Positions 1 through 10,359 of a stretch of 64,000 bases of DNA are shown in pieces. Positions within the stretch are counted from its first letter, which is position 1. Each line of letters starts with the position of its first letter. This DNA is from Thalassoroseus pseudoceratinae (GTDB taxonomy: Bacteria; Planctomycetota; Planctomycetia; Planctomycetales; Planctomycetaceae): NCBI RefSeq assembly GCF_011634775.1, contig NZ_JAALXT010000004.1, positions 744,001 through 808,000 of the forward strand, in the 5' to 3' direction. A program made the translations under genes and the position numbers. The notes under the pieces are model-generated. The model had not been told where the DNA came from and made no database searches. It saw only the letters and a program-made list of their open reading frames with translations.

Positions 1-1
1 A

Positions 2-79
2 ACTTCTTCGCCAACTTCCAAAGTCGAGGTCAACGAGCCTGATTCTGCGGTTGAGTTTGGTGATATCGCTGCCCCATAA
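2..79 (+). CDS. C-terminal end of an unidentified protein (partial)
   Basis: An open frame runs in from the left edge and ends at a TAA at 77-79. It encodes about 25 residues rich in Ser, Thr, Pro, Glu and Asp, ending in DIAAP. Such acidic, low-complexity tails are common at the C-termini of planctomycete proteins. A second frame is also open through the edge but gives a less typical composition. The gene body lies outside the window, so no function can be named. Confidence 0.45.
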   Translation, partial: TSSPTSKVEVNEPDSAVEFGDIAAP

Positions 80-233
80 AACTCTGATGGAATCACAATC
101 CCTACAACCGATCCCAGATGGTATTCGGTGAAGATCGGTTGCAACCCGATCCGATTTGCCGAAAGCCGGTGATATTTTCGCTTGCTTCAGACAAGCGTCC
201 GGCGTGGGTATTCAATCGGTTGAAAGGGATTCC

Positions 234-2669
234 ATGACCGACGCTTTTCGGCTCCGAACCGTTCGCGGTCAATACGTGTTCTTGGTCTACCTGGGAGTCG
301 CTTGCATCGGCGTGGGAGGTGTGCCCGACGTGAAGGCACAGAACCCGTTCGGCTCTCGTTTCGGCAACACCAAAAAAACGAGCACGAGTGGGTTGCAGGG
401 GCTTCATCGCCGCGGCGTCCCCCTCGGATTGCAACAGGCAGACTTCGATGGTCTGGAAAACCGTTGGCAACCGCTCGCCAATCCGATCGTCAAAGATATC
501 GTGGCGTTCTTCAACGAGAAGCCCGACAGCATCGCGGCACAACGCAAAGCCCTCGAAACTTTGCTCCAGCACGCGAAACAACTTCGGCAGGCGTCTCGAG
601 AGGAAACGGATCCCAGCCAACAAGCGTTGCTGCTCTCGCTCTCGGGACAGCTCAAACGAAAAGCCGAGTTGTACTGGAAGACCCTGCGAGTCTTGGAAAC
701 CAACGCTCTCGCCAACCCGCTGCTAGCGGCACGCATCCGGTTGGACAATCTGGAAGACCACCTTTCCAATCAGAAGGGCACCGAGAACGACAACAGTGCC
801 GGCTGGACGAAATACCTTAAGCTCGAGGACCTCGATAAATCGCTGAACCCCGAGCCCGAAGACGCCCCCGACAAAAACGACGACCAAAAAACGAAATCGG
901 AAGCGGGGTCTCGTGAGGCTGTGGAGGTCACTCGAGAACGGTTGCGCCCCCTGCCCTCGCATTCGGAATTGGTCCGCGAGACTTTGTCATCCCAACCGTT
1001 CAGCGCCCTCGCGAACGCCTTGGATTCGCTGCTCAACCAATGGGAGTCAGCGACCGCCAGCAACAACGATGCAATCATTCGGTATCGGAAACTTCGCGAT
1101 GCCGTGTCTCGCAAAAACCCGGAGGACGCGTACGACCGGTTGGGTTTCCTGCCGACGGTTTCCGATTACGAGAAAGCGCGGATCGAACGTCGTGTGAACG
1201 GACAGATGGCGATCGACATTCAAACCGAATTCCACAATGTTTCGGAAGTTGCCGAGGAATCGGCGATGCCGTTGGGACAATGGCTGCGACGGACCTATTT
1301 CAATTACGACACTCACACCACGGCCTTCGAAGGTGCGTTGCAAGATCTCGCGGATCGTCGGGACCGCCGAATCGAACCAGTGCAAGAAGTGGTCGCCGGT
1401 GCCCAAGTCAGCGGACACAGCGACACGGTCACGACCACAACCATCGACGTGATCCCCAATGATTCCGCCGCCGAACTCCACCTGCTTGTAAACGGCGTGA
1501 CGAACAGTCATACCGTGGGCGAACGCTGCAACATCAGTGTGCGGAATGCGGGGCGGGCGGACTTCAAAGCCACGAAGCCGGTTTACATCACACCGGATGG
1601 TTTTCGCACCGCTCCCGCTGGTGCCGGAGCCCAAGCGGGCAACATGCCATACGATCCGCAAACGCCAATTAGTTGTTTGCCGGTCTTCGGTACGGTGCTG
1701 GAAAACTTGACGCTCAAAGAGGCCCGCAGTCGCATCCCGGATGCGAACGCCATGACTCGGCGTCGGGTCGTTACCCGCTTGACACAAGAACTCGATGAAC
1801 AAGTCGGAAACGGTCTGATCGAAGCGGAAAAGATGCTTCGCGAAGGACAGTTGGCCCGACTCGAAAAATACGATCTACACCCGAAAGCCGCCGAGTATCG
1901 TTCCACCGATACGCTCGTATTTCTCACGAACCGGATTACACGGTCCGATGAGTTCGGGGGCGGCGAATTGCCGGTTGATTTCGTCGAGGAATCTGGCTTT
2001 ACGTTACACGTGCACGAAAGTGCGATGACCGCCTTCGTGGATCGAGCCAGCTTGGAAAACCGCACGATGGACGAGAAAGCCCTGCGAGCCGAATTCGAAC
2101 GCTACTTCAGCGACCTCTTCGGCCAAGACCTCGACTTCTCCGCCGAAGTCACCGGGCCCGACAAGTTCACGTTCTTCGAGCAAGACAACATCCGAGTCGT
2201 TGTCGAAGGTGGCGAAGTTTATGTGCTGCTGCGTGCGAAGTTCGAAGTCGAAGAAAACGTCTCCCCGCAACTGATTTCGATTCCATTCCGATTGGATATG
2301 AAGGGCGACAAAATCTTGCTTCGTCGTGGCAAAGGCCAAGACATCTACGCCGAAACCCTGCCGGAATACGAAGAAGACGATGACGTGCGACAGAATCAAC
2401 GGTCGGGCGTGTTGGTGTCGACGGGAGTTCGGAACCAATTCGAAAAATCGATTCCCGCCACCATTGAGTTTCCTCGCTTCATCGAATTGAAGACGCCGGA
2501 AGAACCGATTCGGTATTTCGTTCGTCGGATCACGGCGGTGAATGGCTGGCTGTCGGCGTGGTTGATTCCCGAAGACGATGCGGCGTCGGTCATCGCGAGT
2601 GAAGCGGAACCCAACATCCCGCTGCCGGAAGCACCGGAAATCGAAACCGCACCATCACCGGAATCGTAG
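234..2669 (+). CDS. large secreted protein of unknown function
   Basis: The protein is 811 residues. I place the start at the ATG at 234, behind AAGGGA, because it gives a hydrophobic N-terminus (VFLVYLGVACIGVGG) ending in a plausible VKAQ signal cleavage site; the frame stays open further upstream. The mature part is mostly charged and helical. A very acidic stretch lies around residues 220-245, and the C-terminal third looks beta-rich. The C-terminus is Glu/Pro-rich. I see no catalytic motif or known domain. It is probably a periplasmic or envelope structural protein. A strong terminator follows, so it appears to be a single-gene unit. Confidence 0.8.
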   Translation: MTDAFRLRTVRGQYVFLVYLGVACIGVGGVPDVKAQNPFGSRFGNTKKTSTSGLQGLHRRGVPLGLQQADFDGLENRWQPLANPIVKDIVAFFNEKPDSIAAQRKALETLLQHAKQLRQASREETDPSQQALLLSLSGQLKRKAELYWKTLRVLETNALANPLLAARIRLDNLEDHLSNQKGTENDNSAGWTKYLKLEDLDKSLNPEPEDAPDKNDDQKTKSEAGSREAVEVTRERLRPLPSHSELVRETLSSQPFSALANALDSLLNQWESATASNNDAIIRYRKLRDAVSRKNPEDAYDRLGFLPTVSDYEKARIERRVNGQMAIDIQTEFHNVSEVAEESAMPLGQWLRRTYFNYDTHTTAFEGALQDLADRRDRRIEPVQEVVAGAQVSGHSDTVTTTTIDVIPNDSAAELHLLVNGVTNSHTVGERCNISVRNAGRADFKATKPVYITPDGFRTAPAGAGAQAGNMPYDPQTPISCLPVFGTVLENLTLKEARSRIPDANAMTRRRVVTRLTQELDEQVGNGLIEAEKMLREGQLARLEKYDLHPKAAEYRSTDTLVFLTNRITRSDEFGGGELPVDFVEESGFTLHVHESAMTAFVDRASLENRTMDEKALRAEFERYFSDLFGQDLDFSAEVTGPDKFTFFEQDNIRVVVEGGEVYVLLRAKFEVEENVSPQLISIPFRLDMKGDKILLRRGKGQDIYAETLPEYEEDDDVRQNQRSGVLVSTGVRNQFEKSIPATIEFPRFIELKTPEEPIRYFVRRITAVNGWLSAWLIPEDDAASVIASEAEPNIPLPEAPEIETAPSPES

Positions 2670-2690
2670 GACGATCGCGGAAGCCCAAAA

Positions 2691-2731
2691 ACACAGAAAG
2701 CCCGCCGAATTTGCTCGGCGGGCTTTCGTGT
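2691..2731. terminator. bidirectional intrinsic terminator
   Basis: A GC-rich inverted repeat pairs 2691-2708 with 2715-2731 (core AAAGCCCGCCGA / TCGGCGGGCTTT) around a 6-nt loop. It sits in the 91-bp gap between two convergent genes and can serve both strands. Confidence 0.8.
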
Positions 2732-2760
2732 TGGTCGTCATACTAGTTTTCGTCGGCAAC

Positions 2761-4482
2761 CTATCGAACGGCTAATTCGGCGGTCGGAGCCGATAGAGAT
2801 TTCAAGAACGAAATCAGTTGCAGTCGTTGTGATGGTTTCAGGCTGAAGAACATCTGAGCCGACCGATTGGCTTCCCCGCCGTGAAGAGCGATGGCTTGTT
2901 CCAAAGTGTCGGCACGACCGTCGTGCAAATATGGTGCGGAGTCGCGAACGCCCCATAGCGGTGGAGTTCGCCATTCCTGCTGCAACGCCCCAATGATTTT
3001 GGTCGCTTGAGCTTGTTCGCCTTGTGCGCCGAAATCTTCGGCTACTTGCTGTGTTGGCTGCATCATTCGCTTGAGTTCCGTGAGCTGCGGAACGGGGCTC
3101 GCATCTTCACTACCGGGTGAATTTGGAACGAACACACCGTAGCTGCCGGTGTCACCCAGTTGAGCCCCCATATCATGCAACAGAAGATCGCTGTAGATGT
3201 CTTTGGCGTCGCCAAGTTCCGGGGTGTGACAGGTTGCACAGCCGACTTGTTCAAAGAGCTGTTCGCCGGTCGAAAGGTATTCCACTAACGGTTTCTCAGC
3301 GGGTTGGTTTTTGATTGGCGCGGGCAAGTCGTGCAGATAGTTCACGAGTGAATCGCATTCCGCCTTGGTGAGGTCATAACCTTCGCTGGTGTATTCCGGA
3401 TCGAGAGGATTACCGGACTGGGCATGCCCTGGCACGTTCAAACCGAGTTCGACGGCACAAGCTGTGAGGGTGAAGTCTTCGAGAGTCGCTTTCTGAGCTT
3501 TCCAACCGAACCGCCCGATGCGACCATCGGCCAATCGTGCCACTCGACCGCTGACTTCCGGAAACTTCTCGAACTTGCGTTTCGCGGCGGCTTCGAGAGC
3601 TTCATCAGAAACCTGATCCATCGCCCCGATGCCAAATAACGCCGTCGGATTTCGTTGCGTGACTGTCACGGTGAAGTTGCCGTGCTGCATCACATGATTG
3701 GCGATATTCCGGGCCTGCATTTTGGCGTTGTTCAATGCCTGCCAATCGACCGCCTGTTGCACGGGTTGGTGTGTGTGTGAATGGGCTTCTTCAGGGACGG
3801 ATTCCAACGCGAACGCCTCAATGTCCTGAACGACTGCTTGAGGAGCATCGAACGACTCGTTCAGAATCAAGGCTTGATTCGGCGCGGCGAACGTTTGGAC
3901 TCCTTGAAACTGATTGAATCCGTTGTTCAGGAACTTCGATCGCCAATTCGGATAACCATCTGCCGTCGAACCATGATGCACCACGACGCTGCCCGCCGTG
4001 CGGAAACCAGGGTGAATCGCGGCGACTTCATCAACCAATTGCTTCCGCCGTTTGGCGACGGTTTCATCGTTGATCTTGATCACACGGGGTTGCCGAGCGT
4101 TGTTGTCCAAACCGATCAGCGAGCGGAAAAGTTGCTCCGGAACGGAACGTCTCGGTTGCGGGATCATGCCGGGAGTGGTGACACCGTTGAAGACGGCAGA
4201 GATAATGTTGACGTTCTTACCAAGCGGTCCACCGCCGCCGGCTCCGCCTTGGTTATGACACGCCACACAAGAAGAGTCATTGAAGACCGGCCCCAACCCG
4301 TCGCCCCCATGGCTTCGGCTATCGTCGGGCAACCATTCACGTTGGAACAACTCCGCCCCCGAGATTTCCGCAACCGCGGTTTTCTCCTGGGATTCGGTCT
4401 CCTTCGCGGTACTCCAAATGGGTCCGGCGATCAAACCCAGAACCAACAATCCACCGGCGATCAGGCATCGACGACGCGTCAT
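2761..4482 (-). CDS. di-heme oxidoreductase (DUF1111 / cytochrome c peroxidase-like)
   Basis: This is a 573-residue exported c-type cytochrome. The start at 4482 is fixed by AAGGAG at 4489-4494, six bases upstream; a longer frame from 4509 would swallow that site. A signal peptide (GGLLVLGLIAGPIW) comes first. The first haem site, SCVACH, follows within a stretch SSCVACHNQGGAGGGGP, and the second, GCATCH, lies in the C-terminal half. The layout matches the DUF1111 'thiol oxidoreductase' / di-heme peroxidase-like family, usually periplasmic. The protein probably transfers electrons; the substrate is unknown. It is convergent with the gene before it and has no operon partner. Confidence 0.88.
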   Translation of the reverse strand: MTRRRCLIAGGLLVLGLIAGPIWSTAKETESQEKTAVAEISGAELFQREWLPDDSRSHGGDGLGPVFNDSSCVACHNQGGAGGGGPLGKNVNIISAVFNGVTTPGMIPQPRRSVPEQLFRSLIGLDNNARQPRVIKINDETVAKRRKQLVDEVAAIHPGFRTAGSVVVHHGSTADGYPNWRSKFLNNGFNQFQGVQTFAAPNQALILNESFDAPQAVVQDIEAFALESVPEEAHSHTHQPVQQAVDWQALNNAKMQARNIANHVMQHGNFTVTVTQRNPTALFGIGAMDQVSDEALEAAAKRKFEKFPEVSGRVARLADGRIGRFGWKAQKATLEDFTLTACAVELGLNVPGHAQSGNPLDPEYTSEGYDLTKAECDSLVNYLHDLPAPIKNQPAEKPLVEYLSTGEQLFEQVGCATCHTPELGDAKDIYSDLLLHDMGAQLGDTGSYGVFVPNSPGSEDASPVPQLTELKRMMQPTQQVAEDFGAQGEQAQATKIIGALQQEWRTPPLWGVRDSAPYLHDGRADTLEQAIALHGGEANRSAQMFFSLKPSQRLQLISFLKSLSAPTAELAVR

Positions 4483-4763
4483 GACCAACTCCTTCGAGTG
4501 CCTTGTCAAGGCTTTGATTGTGGAAGCGGGTTGACGTAACCCGCTCCGTTGTCGCTGCTCGCAGATTGTTCAACACGAAAACCAGCGTGTGACGCTCTCC
4601 GAGGACGAATTCGGTTAACCTCTTTTCAGGTATAACGAGTTCAACCCGGAAATCACGCAAAAAATAATTGATTGTTACAATCGCGTGACGGAGATCGGCG
4701 GTGAAGGACCGCTTCGAAACCGTGGTCCGAAAGTTGAAATGTCAGACACAGCCTGAGCTACGA

Positions 4764-5348
4764 CTATTGCCGCGCGAAACCGTATTTCGGGAATTGGTAG
4801 TCAGCCGGAAAGTCAGGGAGAAGTAATTGAGTACCGTTTTTCTCGATGTAAGCACCATCGACGTACTTCCAATCGGTCGCTCCGAACCTTTGAACGCCAA
4901 CCTGATAACCAACCGCTTTGATTCGCTGGTCACCAAACGTGACAACACTTGTGAATGGGACAACCGAAAACCGATTGGCCTTCGATTGGAGAAAAGTCGG
5001 AGCTTCATGAAACGTGACCGACTCGACCTCCATATTTGCCGATTCGAATTCCGAGTAAACCTCTTGGATCATTGCTCTCAACGGTTCTTCCCCACCTGCC
5101 AACTTAATCACTCTGGGATGAGTGTAGTCGAGGACTGTCTGCACCTCTGAGTCATAGACCGCTTCCACAACAGCCCGCAACTCTCGCTGAATGCGATCGG
5201 TCTCCGATTGAGAGTCGGTTTCTTCCTGAGTGTTCTGATCGTCCTGGGCTTTCTGAGTGTTCTGATTGCCTGGCGTGTCCCTCGGTGGTTCTTGTGAGCC
5301 ACATCCAAGAACGAGTAGAAGCCCCAACAGCACGATTTTGGTCCGCAC
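4764..5348 (-). CDS. small lipoprotein of unknown function
   Basis: The protein is 194 residues. The start is GTG at 5348, eight bases after GAGGAG. The N-terminus is a lipoprotein signal (IVLLGLLLVLGC) with the lipobox Cys at residue 16, then a Gln/Asp/Thr-rich linker (residues 18-50). The remaining ~140 residues are a soluble alpha/beta domain resembling small NTF2-like or DUF4440-type folds in length and pattern, but I cannot assign a family. It is probably anchored in an envelope membrane. It stands alone, with over 250 bp on its upstream-operon side before the di-heme gene. Confidence 0.72.
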   Translation of the reverse strand: MRTKIVLLGLLLVLGCGSQEPPRDTPGNQNTQKAQDDQNTQEETDSQSETDRIQRELRAVVEAVYDSEVQTVLDYTHPRVIKLAGGEEPLRAMIQEVYSEFESANMEVESVTFHEAPTFLQSKANRFSVVPFTSVVTFGDQRIKAVGYQVGVQRFGATDWKYVDGAYIEKNGTQLLLPDFPADYQFPKYGFARQ

Positions 5349-5448
5349 AGAACACTCTCCTCACCCTGGCCTGTTGGCTAGTCAAAACATCAGGCAGATC
5401 CTGACCGACGATGGACTGGAGTTGAAGGCCATTTTTGCGAGTTGGAAA

Positions 5449-5808
5449 CTACAAGCTCTTCAGATCAATGCCGTCGATTTTGGCGGCGAGGATGAAATCG
5501 TTTTCGGAGAGGCCGTCGATGGCGTGGGTGGAGATTTCGATTCTCACATTCTTGTAGCCTTCCAAATGCAAATCGGGATGGTGCTGCTCCGCCTCCGCGA
5601 CTTCGCCGACATGGTTCAAGAAGTTCAAGCATTGTTGGAAGTTCTTGAAAACCCACTTCTTTTCAATCCAGTTGGCATCCCGCGTCAGCTTCCAACCGGC
5701 CAATTCGATGATTTGTTCTTTGGCCTGCTGCTGGTTCATCTTCTGCACGCCACCTTCGCAGGGCTTGCAGGTTTTACCTTGGAGTTGATCAGGAGTTTGT
5801 GTCGCCAT
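5449..5808 (-). CDS. phhB: pterin-4a-carbinolamine dehydratase
   Basis: The protein is 119 residues, slightly longer than the usual ~100 because of an N-terminal extension with a CKPC pair. The family signature is present: AEAEQHHPDLH, followed by NVRIEISTHAIDGLSENDF. Adjacent His residues in HHP are the known active-site feature of this family. It dehydrates 4a-hydroxytetrahydropterin, normally recycling the cofactor of aromatic amino-acid hydroxylases; no hydroxylase is seen in the window. The extra N-terminal Cys pair is common in environmental homologues. An SDR gene lies ~100 bp upstream on the same strand. Confidence 0.92.
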   Translation of the reverse strand: MATQTPDQLQGKTCKPCEGGVQKMNQQQAKEQIIELAGWKLTRDANWIEKKWVFKNFQQCLNFLNHVGEVAEAEQHHPDLHLEGYKNVRIEISTHAIDGLSENDFILAAKIDGIDLKSL

Positions 5809-5910
5809 GGAAAAGGGCTCCTTCCATTCAAGGAATCAATGAATACACACGGGTCACCATTTGAGATTCCCCGTGTTGACCTCCGCGATCTATGGGGATT
5901 TCTCCGATTT

Positions 5911-6690
5911 TCACTTCGGTGGCACGCCAAGCGATTTGCCACCATCGATGGCGATCGCGGTTCCCGTGACCATCACGCTGACATCACTGACGAGATACAA
6001 AATCGACTCCGCAACCTCCTGCGGGGAAATCATGCGATCGTAAGCGGCCGCCAACGGGCTGGCTCCGATAAACTTCTTCGCCTCCGCCTCACGATCAGGA
6101 GCTTTGTCCAAATCCGCGTTGACCATACCAGTATCACCGACCGGACCCGGACAGACGCAGTTGATGCGAATCCGATCTCCAGCATGACATAACGCCAAAC
6201 TCTTCGTCAACGCGACCAGCGACATCTTGCTGATCGAATAAACCGGATCGTGAGCCCGGGGCAACAAGCCGGCATTGCTCGCGGTGTTCACGATCGCCCC
6301 GCCCTCACTCATGTGCGGAATCGCCGCTTTGCACCCGAAGAAGGCAGCCTTCAGATTCGTATCCAGACATTTGTCCCAATCGTCTTCACTGACATCGCCA
6401 ATCTGCTTGACCATCGCAATGCCAGCATTGTTGACGAGAATATCCAACCGCCCGGTTCGCTCGGTGGCTCCGTCGATGAGTCTGGCGATCGCATTGACAT
6501 CACGGACGTCGCATTCTTGCTGTTGGATACCAAGTTCACGGAATTGGTCGTCGTTCGCCGGGTCCAAACGATAATCGCCGATGGAGACTTGCGCACCATG
6601 TTGAGCGAGCAGAATCGCGGTGGCTTTGCCGATACCGCTCGCACCACCCGTCACGACGGCCGTTCGGTTGCTGAGATCAATGGTTGTCAT
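5911..6690 (-). CDS. short-chain dehydrogenase/reductase (SDR)
   Basis: The protein is 259 residues, typical of classical SDRs. The cofactor motif TGGASGIGKA is at residues 14-23, the structural NNAG motif (ILVNNAGIAMV) near residue 87, and the catalytic Ser and YxxxK follow in DPVYSISKMSLVALTKS. The C-terminus (IAIDGGKSLG) is also family-typical. It is a cytosolic NAD(P)-dependent oxidoreductase; the substrate cannot be told from the sequence. It may be co-transcribed with the downstream pterin dehydratase gene. Confidence 0.93.
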   Translation of the reverse strand: MTTIDLSNRTAVVTGGASGIGKATAILLAQHGAQVSIGDYRLDPANDDQFRELGIQQQECDVRDVNAIARLIDGATERTGRLDILVNNAGIAMVKQIGDVSEDDWDKCLDTNLKAAFFGCKAAIPHMSEGGAIVNTASNAGLLPRAHDPVYSISKMSLVALTKSLALCHAGDRIRINCVCPGPVGDTGMVNADLDKAPDREAEAKKFIGASPLAAAYDRMISPQEVAESILYLVSDVSVMVTGTAIAIDGGKSLGVPPK

Positions 6691-6821
6691 TGGAACCTAT
6701 AGGGAGGGATTGTCGGAATTACGAACTTTCGAGACATTGCGTTATCTTGGCAGGTCGATAGTCTTCTGGCAAATCGCAAGCGGAGATCGCCGGTTTCGCC
6801 CACGAATCCGCAAAAAAATCC

Positions 6822-6851
6822 TGGCAAACGTAAAAACCGTAAGTGTATAAT
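6822..6851 (+). promoter_or_regulatory. sigma70-type promoter for the DUF1549 cluster
   Basis: TGGCAA at 6822-6827 and a perfect TATAAT at 6846-6851 are separated by 18 bp. The first downstream gene starts at 6985, giving a leader of about 125 nt. The same 294-bp gap also carries the divergent SDR promoter region, where I see nothing as clear. Confidence 0.55.
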
Positions 6852-6984
6852 GAGCAATGGATTAGCGTTTTCGCGAGAACCTGTCCCCAACAATTCCTTC
6901 AAATTGACGACGCAGGTTTCTCAGGCGAAATGGGTTTACTGGTAGAGCAACAAAATTGCATCGATAACACGAGGAGAATCAAGC

Positions 6985-8622
6985 ATGGGAACTGTCTGGG
7001 TGAGATGCCTGGCCATCGCGTGTGTGTGCTGGCCGATCGGGACACTCTCGGCGGCCGATTCGGATCGGGCCTTCACAACCGGTTCGTCAGACGCGATCGT
7101 CGAGTACATCAATTCCCGTATCCAACAAGGATGGACGGATAACGAGATTTCCGCCTCGGCAGTCGCCGATGATGCGGAATGGGTTCGCCGCGTGTATCTG
7201 GACATTGTCGGCCACATCCCTCCCGCAGAAGAAGTCGCGGAGTTCCTTGAGAACGATGACAAAGCCAAACGAGCCAAACTCATCGACGAACTTCTGGATT
7301 CTCCCGACTACGTCCGCAACTGGACCAACATCTGGACGAACCTCACCATCGGTCGGCAAACTCCCGATCGTGTGAGCCGACTAGGCATGCGGAAATTCTT
7401 CCGTGAGTCATTCACCAAGAACCGCCCTTGGAACGAAATCGTTTACGATCTCGTCTCCGCCAACGGCCACTTTGAGCAAAATGGTGCGGTGAACTACTTG
7501 CTTGCTCAAATGCAAATGCCCGACGAAGGTGTGCAAGCCACCGCTAAAACGACTCGGCTGTTCATGGGCATTCAGGTGCAATGCACGCAATGCCACAACC
7601 ACCCCTTCAACGATTGGCAACAAAGCCAATTCTGGGAGTTCAACAGCTTCTTCCGTCAAATGCGGCGGATCGATCACGAACGCTACGACGAACGAACCGG
7701 ACGGATGGTCGACGACTATTCCGAATTGGTTCAGTCCAATCTGATGAAACCCTACGTCACCTACGAGAAACGTAGCGGCGTGCTTGAGGTGGCTTATCCA
7801 AAGTTCTTTGAAGACACGATCGAAGAGGCCCAAACGGACCTTTCGATGGATCGTCGCGAGAAACTCGCGGAGTTGATGTCGAAAGGCGATCAACCGTGGG
7901 TCGCCAAGGCAATGGTCAACCGCATGTGGGGTCACTTCTTTGGCTACGGCTTTACCCGCCCTGTCGACGACATGGGACCACACAACCCTGCGAGCCATCC
8001 GGAATTGCTGGATCGTCTCGCCGATGAATTCATCAAGAGTGGTTACGATGTCAAACAACTTGTCCGTTGGATTGCCAATACCGAGGCGTATAACCTGACG
8101 AGCAAGTTCAACAAATCCAATGACATCGACAACCCTGGTGCCGGCGAAATCCCACTATTCAGCCACATGTATATCAAGGTGTTCTCGCCGGAGCAGTTGT
8201 ACGATTCGCTGATCATCTCGACCGAAGCTCACAAGAGCGGACGCACGAGTTGGGATTCCGCCGAGCAAGAACGTCAACGCTGGATGCAGCAATTCGTGAT
8301 CGCCTTCGACACCGATGAAGCCGACGAAGTCACGCAGTTCAACGGGACCATCCCACAGGCGTTGATGATGATGAACAGTGAACTCATCCGGAACGCAATT
8401 AACTGCCAACCCGGTAGTTATCTGCACACGGTTCTGACCGGTCCCGGCAGTGCGTCGAAGAAACTCAACACCCTTTACCAAGCCACGTTGGGTCGCAAGC
8501 CGACGCGAACAGAGATTTCCAAGTTCAACACTGTCACACGGGGTTACACCAGCCAACTCGACGCCTTCCAAGACGTCTTCTGGGCTCTGCTCAACAGTAA
8601 CGAGTTTATTCTGAACCACTAA
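6985..8622 (+). CDS. secreted DUF1549/DUF1553 protein (first paralogue)
   Basis: The protein is 545 residues with an N-terminal signal peptide (CLAIACVCWPIGTLSAAD). DUF1549 occupies roughly residues 35-240 and DUF1553 the C-terminal half. The diagnostic sequences are AEWVRRVYLDIVGHIP, VQCTQCHNHPF with a CxxCH motif, and NRMWGHFFGYGFTRPVDDM. The family is highly expanded in planctomycetes; no activity has been established, and the CxxCH suggests metal or haem binding. The start at 6985 follows GAGGAG. It heads a cluster ending in a DUF1501 gene. It is clearly paralogous to the gene at 10966, which keeps the same motifs in the same order. Confidence 0.92.
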   Translation: MGTVWVRCLAIACVCWPIGTLSAADSDRAFTTGSSDAIVEYINSRIQQGWTDNEISASAVADDAEWVRRVYLDIVGHIPPAEEVAEFLENDDKAKRAKLIDELLDSPDYVRNWTNIWTNLTIGRQTPDRVSRLGMRKFFRESFTKNRPWNEIVYDLVSANGHFEQNGAVNYLLAQMQMPDEGVQATAKTTRLFMGIQVQCTQCHNHPFNDWQQSQFWEFNSFFRQMRRIDHERYDERTGRMVDDYSELVQSNLMKPYVTYEKRSGVLEVAYPKFFEDTIEEAQTDLSMDRREKLAELMSKGDQPWVAKAMVNRMWGHFFGYGFTRPVDDMGPHNPASHPELLDRLADEFIKSGYDVKQLVRWIANTEAYNLTSKFNKSNDIDNPGAGEIPLFSHMYIKVFSPEQLYDSLIISTEAHKSGRTSWDSAEQERQRWMQQFVIAFDTDEADEVTQFNGTIPQALMMMNSELIRNAINCQPGSYLHTVLTGPGSASKKLNTLYQATLGRKPTRTEISKFNTVTRGYTSQLDAFQDVFWALLNSNEFILNH

Positions 8623-8676
8623 TTTCTTAGCAAGTGCGTGGAGCAATGCGAAACGCACTCAAGACAGTCTATTGAA

Positions 8677-8961
8677 ATGACAACGACGAAATTGCCAAAA
8701 GATCGAAGTTTCGATCGCTGCAAGAAATGCGGTTATCTCGCTTCAATCCAAGTCGATGAATCTGCTCGGATGCACGATCAAGTCAATTACGAATGCCCGC
8801 GGTGTCATGGTTCGAATGTGACAACATTGGTCATGCGTAATGCTTATCGTGGGGCCGGGTTTTTCTTGAGCGGTTTCCTGTGTGGCGAGGCCGAGCACAT
8901 ATCGACGACTCGTCACAATGCCAAGCGACTGAGCAAACATTTGAAAAGAAGAATGTTCTAA
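8677..8961 (+). CDS. small zinc-ribbon protein
   Basis: The protein is 94 residues from the ATG at 8677; the frame is open to 8638 but no good ribosome site decides between them. Two CxxC pairs (CKKCG near residue 13 and CPRCHG near residue 38), about 25 residues apart, make a typical zinc ribbon. The C-terminal half is basic (HLKRRMF at the end). The function is unknown; nucleic-acid or protein binding would fit. It lies between the DUF1549 and DUF1501 genes on the same strand and is probably co-transcribed with them. Confidence 0.6.
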   Translation: MTTTKLPKDRSFDRCKKCGYLASIQVDESARMHDQVNYECPRCHGSNVTTLVMRNAYRGAGFFLSGFLCGEAEHISTTRHNAKRLSKHLKRRMF

Positions 8962-9058
8962 GCCGAAATGGTTCGGTGCGTTACGCTTCGGTGCACGCAC
9001 TCTACAAAAACACAACCCACAACCAACCACTGACAACTCACTCTCTCTGGAGCTACTG

Positions 9059-10330
9059 ATGAATCTTACGATCCCGCGAGGCATGAATCGTCGTCACTTT
9101 ATGCAGCACTTGGCGACGGCGGCCACGACGATTCCGACGATGCAGTTTCTTTCGCACTTGCAAGCGAACGCCGCTGAAGTCAAGAAAAAGCAAAAAGCCT
9201 GTATCTTGATGTGGATGGGTGGCGGTCCGCCGACGATCGACATTTGGGACCTCAAACCCGGTTCGAAGAACGGTGGGGAGTTCAAGCCGATTCAAACCGC
9301 CGCTCCCGGTGTGCAGATCAGCGAACACATGCCCAATACCGCGAAGGTGATGGACAATCTTTCGATCGTTCGTTCGATGAGTACTCGTGAAGCGGATCAC
9401 GGTCGCGGTCGGTACTACATGCACACCGCTTACGTTCCTAACCCCACGGTGACTCACCCAACGTTCGGTTCGGTTGTCAGTCACGAATTGAGCAAGCAAC
9501 GTCCGGAACTCGAAATCCCGGCGTTCGTTTCGATCGGTGGAGCCAGCAACGGTCCCGGTTTCTTGGGCATGGCTCACGCTCCGTTCGTGGTGGACTCCAA
9601 CGGCAACATCCGTAACGCCGACATGGGCGGCTTGTCCAAGCAACGGCTCAACTCCCGTTTGCAAATGCTCGACGTTGTTGAAACAAACTTCATCAATTCC
9701 GATCGGGGCGACACACCGAAAGCGCACCGTGAAGTTTATCAAAAAGCGGTCAATCTGATGACCAGCGATCAGATGAAGGCGTTCAAAACCGCCGACGAAA
9801 CGCCGGAAACCGTTGAAGCCTACGGCAACAACAACTTCGGTCGTGGTTTGTTGATGGCTCGGCGATTGGTCGAAACCGGTGTGCCGTTCATCGAGGTTAG
9901 CCTCGGCGGATGGGACTTACACAACGATGTCTTCAACACCCTCCGGGACCAACGTCTGCCGGTTCTGGACCAAGGGATCGCTGCTCTGACGAACGACCTC
10001 AAACAACGTGGCATGCTCGACGATGTCGTGCTCGTTTGGATGGGTGAATTCGGACGAACACCGCGAATCAACCAGAACGTCGGTCGCGACCACTGGGCCG
10101 CCAGCTGGAGTGTGATGATCGGTGGGGGTGGCCTCAATAATGGCCAAGCTGTTGGTGAAACCGATGCCGATGGTGTGCGAGTCGTCGGCAAGAGCTACCA
10201 ACCCGGCGATGTCTGGGCCACGGTTGCTCATGCGTTGGGCATTCCGCTCGATACGGTCTTCACCAGCAAACGTGGTCGTCCAATGCGAATTGCCAACGGT
10301 GCCGCTCCAATTCCGGAACTGATCGGTTAA
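9059..10330 (+). CDS. DUF1501 protein with Tat signal
   Basis: The protein is 423 residues. The start at 9059 is six bases after GGAG. A twin-arginine signal ([15 protein letters not shown]) precedes a mature domain with the alkaline-phosphatase-superfamily features of DUF1501: [20 protein letters not shown] early, and [12 protein letters not shown] and GRDHW late. It is expected to be exported folded and metal-loaded. In planctomycetes DUF1501 genes almost always sit next to DUF1549/DUF1553 genes, as here. The partners are thought to work together, but no reaction has been proven. Confidence 0.93.
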   Translation: MNLTIPRGMNRRHFMQHLATAATTIPTMQFLSHLQANAAEVKKKQKACILMWMGGGPPTIDIWDLKPGSKNGGEFKPIQTAAPGVQISEHMPNTAKVMDNLSIVRSMSTREADHGRGRYYMHTAYVPNPTVTHPTFGSVVSHELSKQRPELEIPAFVSIGGASNGPGFLGMAHAPFVVDSNGNIRNADMGGLSKQRLNSRLQMLDVVETNFINSDRGDTPKAHREVYQKAVNLMTSDQMKAFKTADETPETVEAYGNNNFGRGLLMARRLVETGVPFIEVSLGGWDLHNDVFNTLRDQRLPVLDQGIAALTNDLKQRGMLDDVVLVWMGEFGRTPRINQNVGRDHWAASWSVMIGGGGLNNGQAVGETDADGVRVVGKSYQPGDVWATVAHALGIPLDTVFTSKRGRPMRIANGAAPIPELIG

Positions 10331-10359
10331 TCGCCACTGAGGTCCAAACTCTCTCTCTG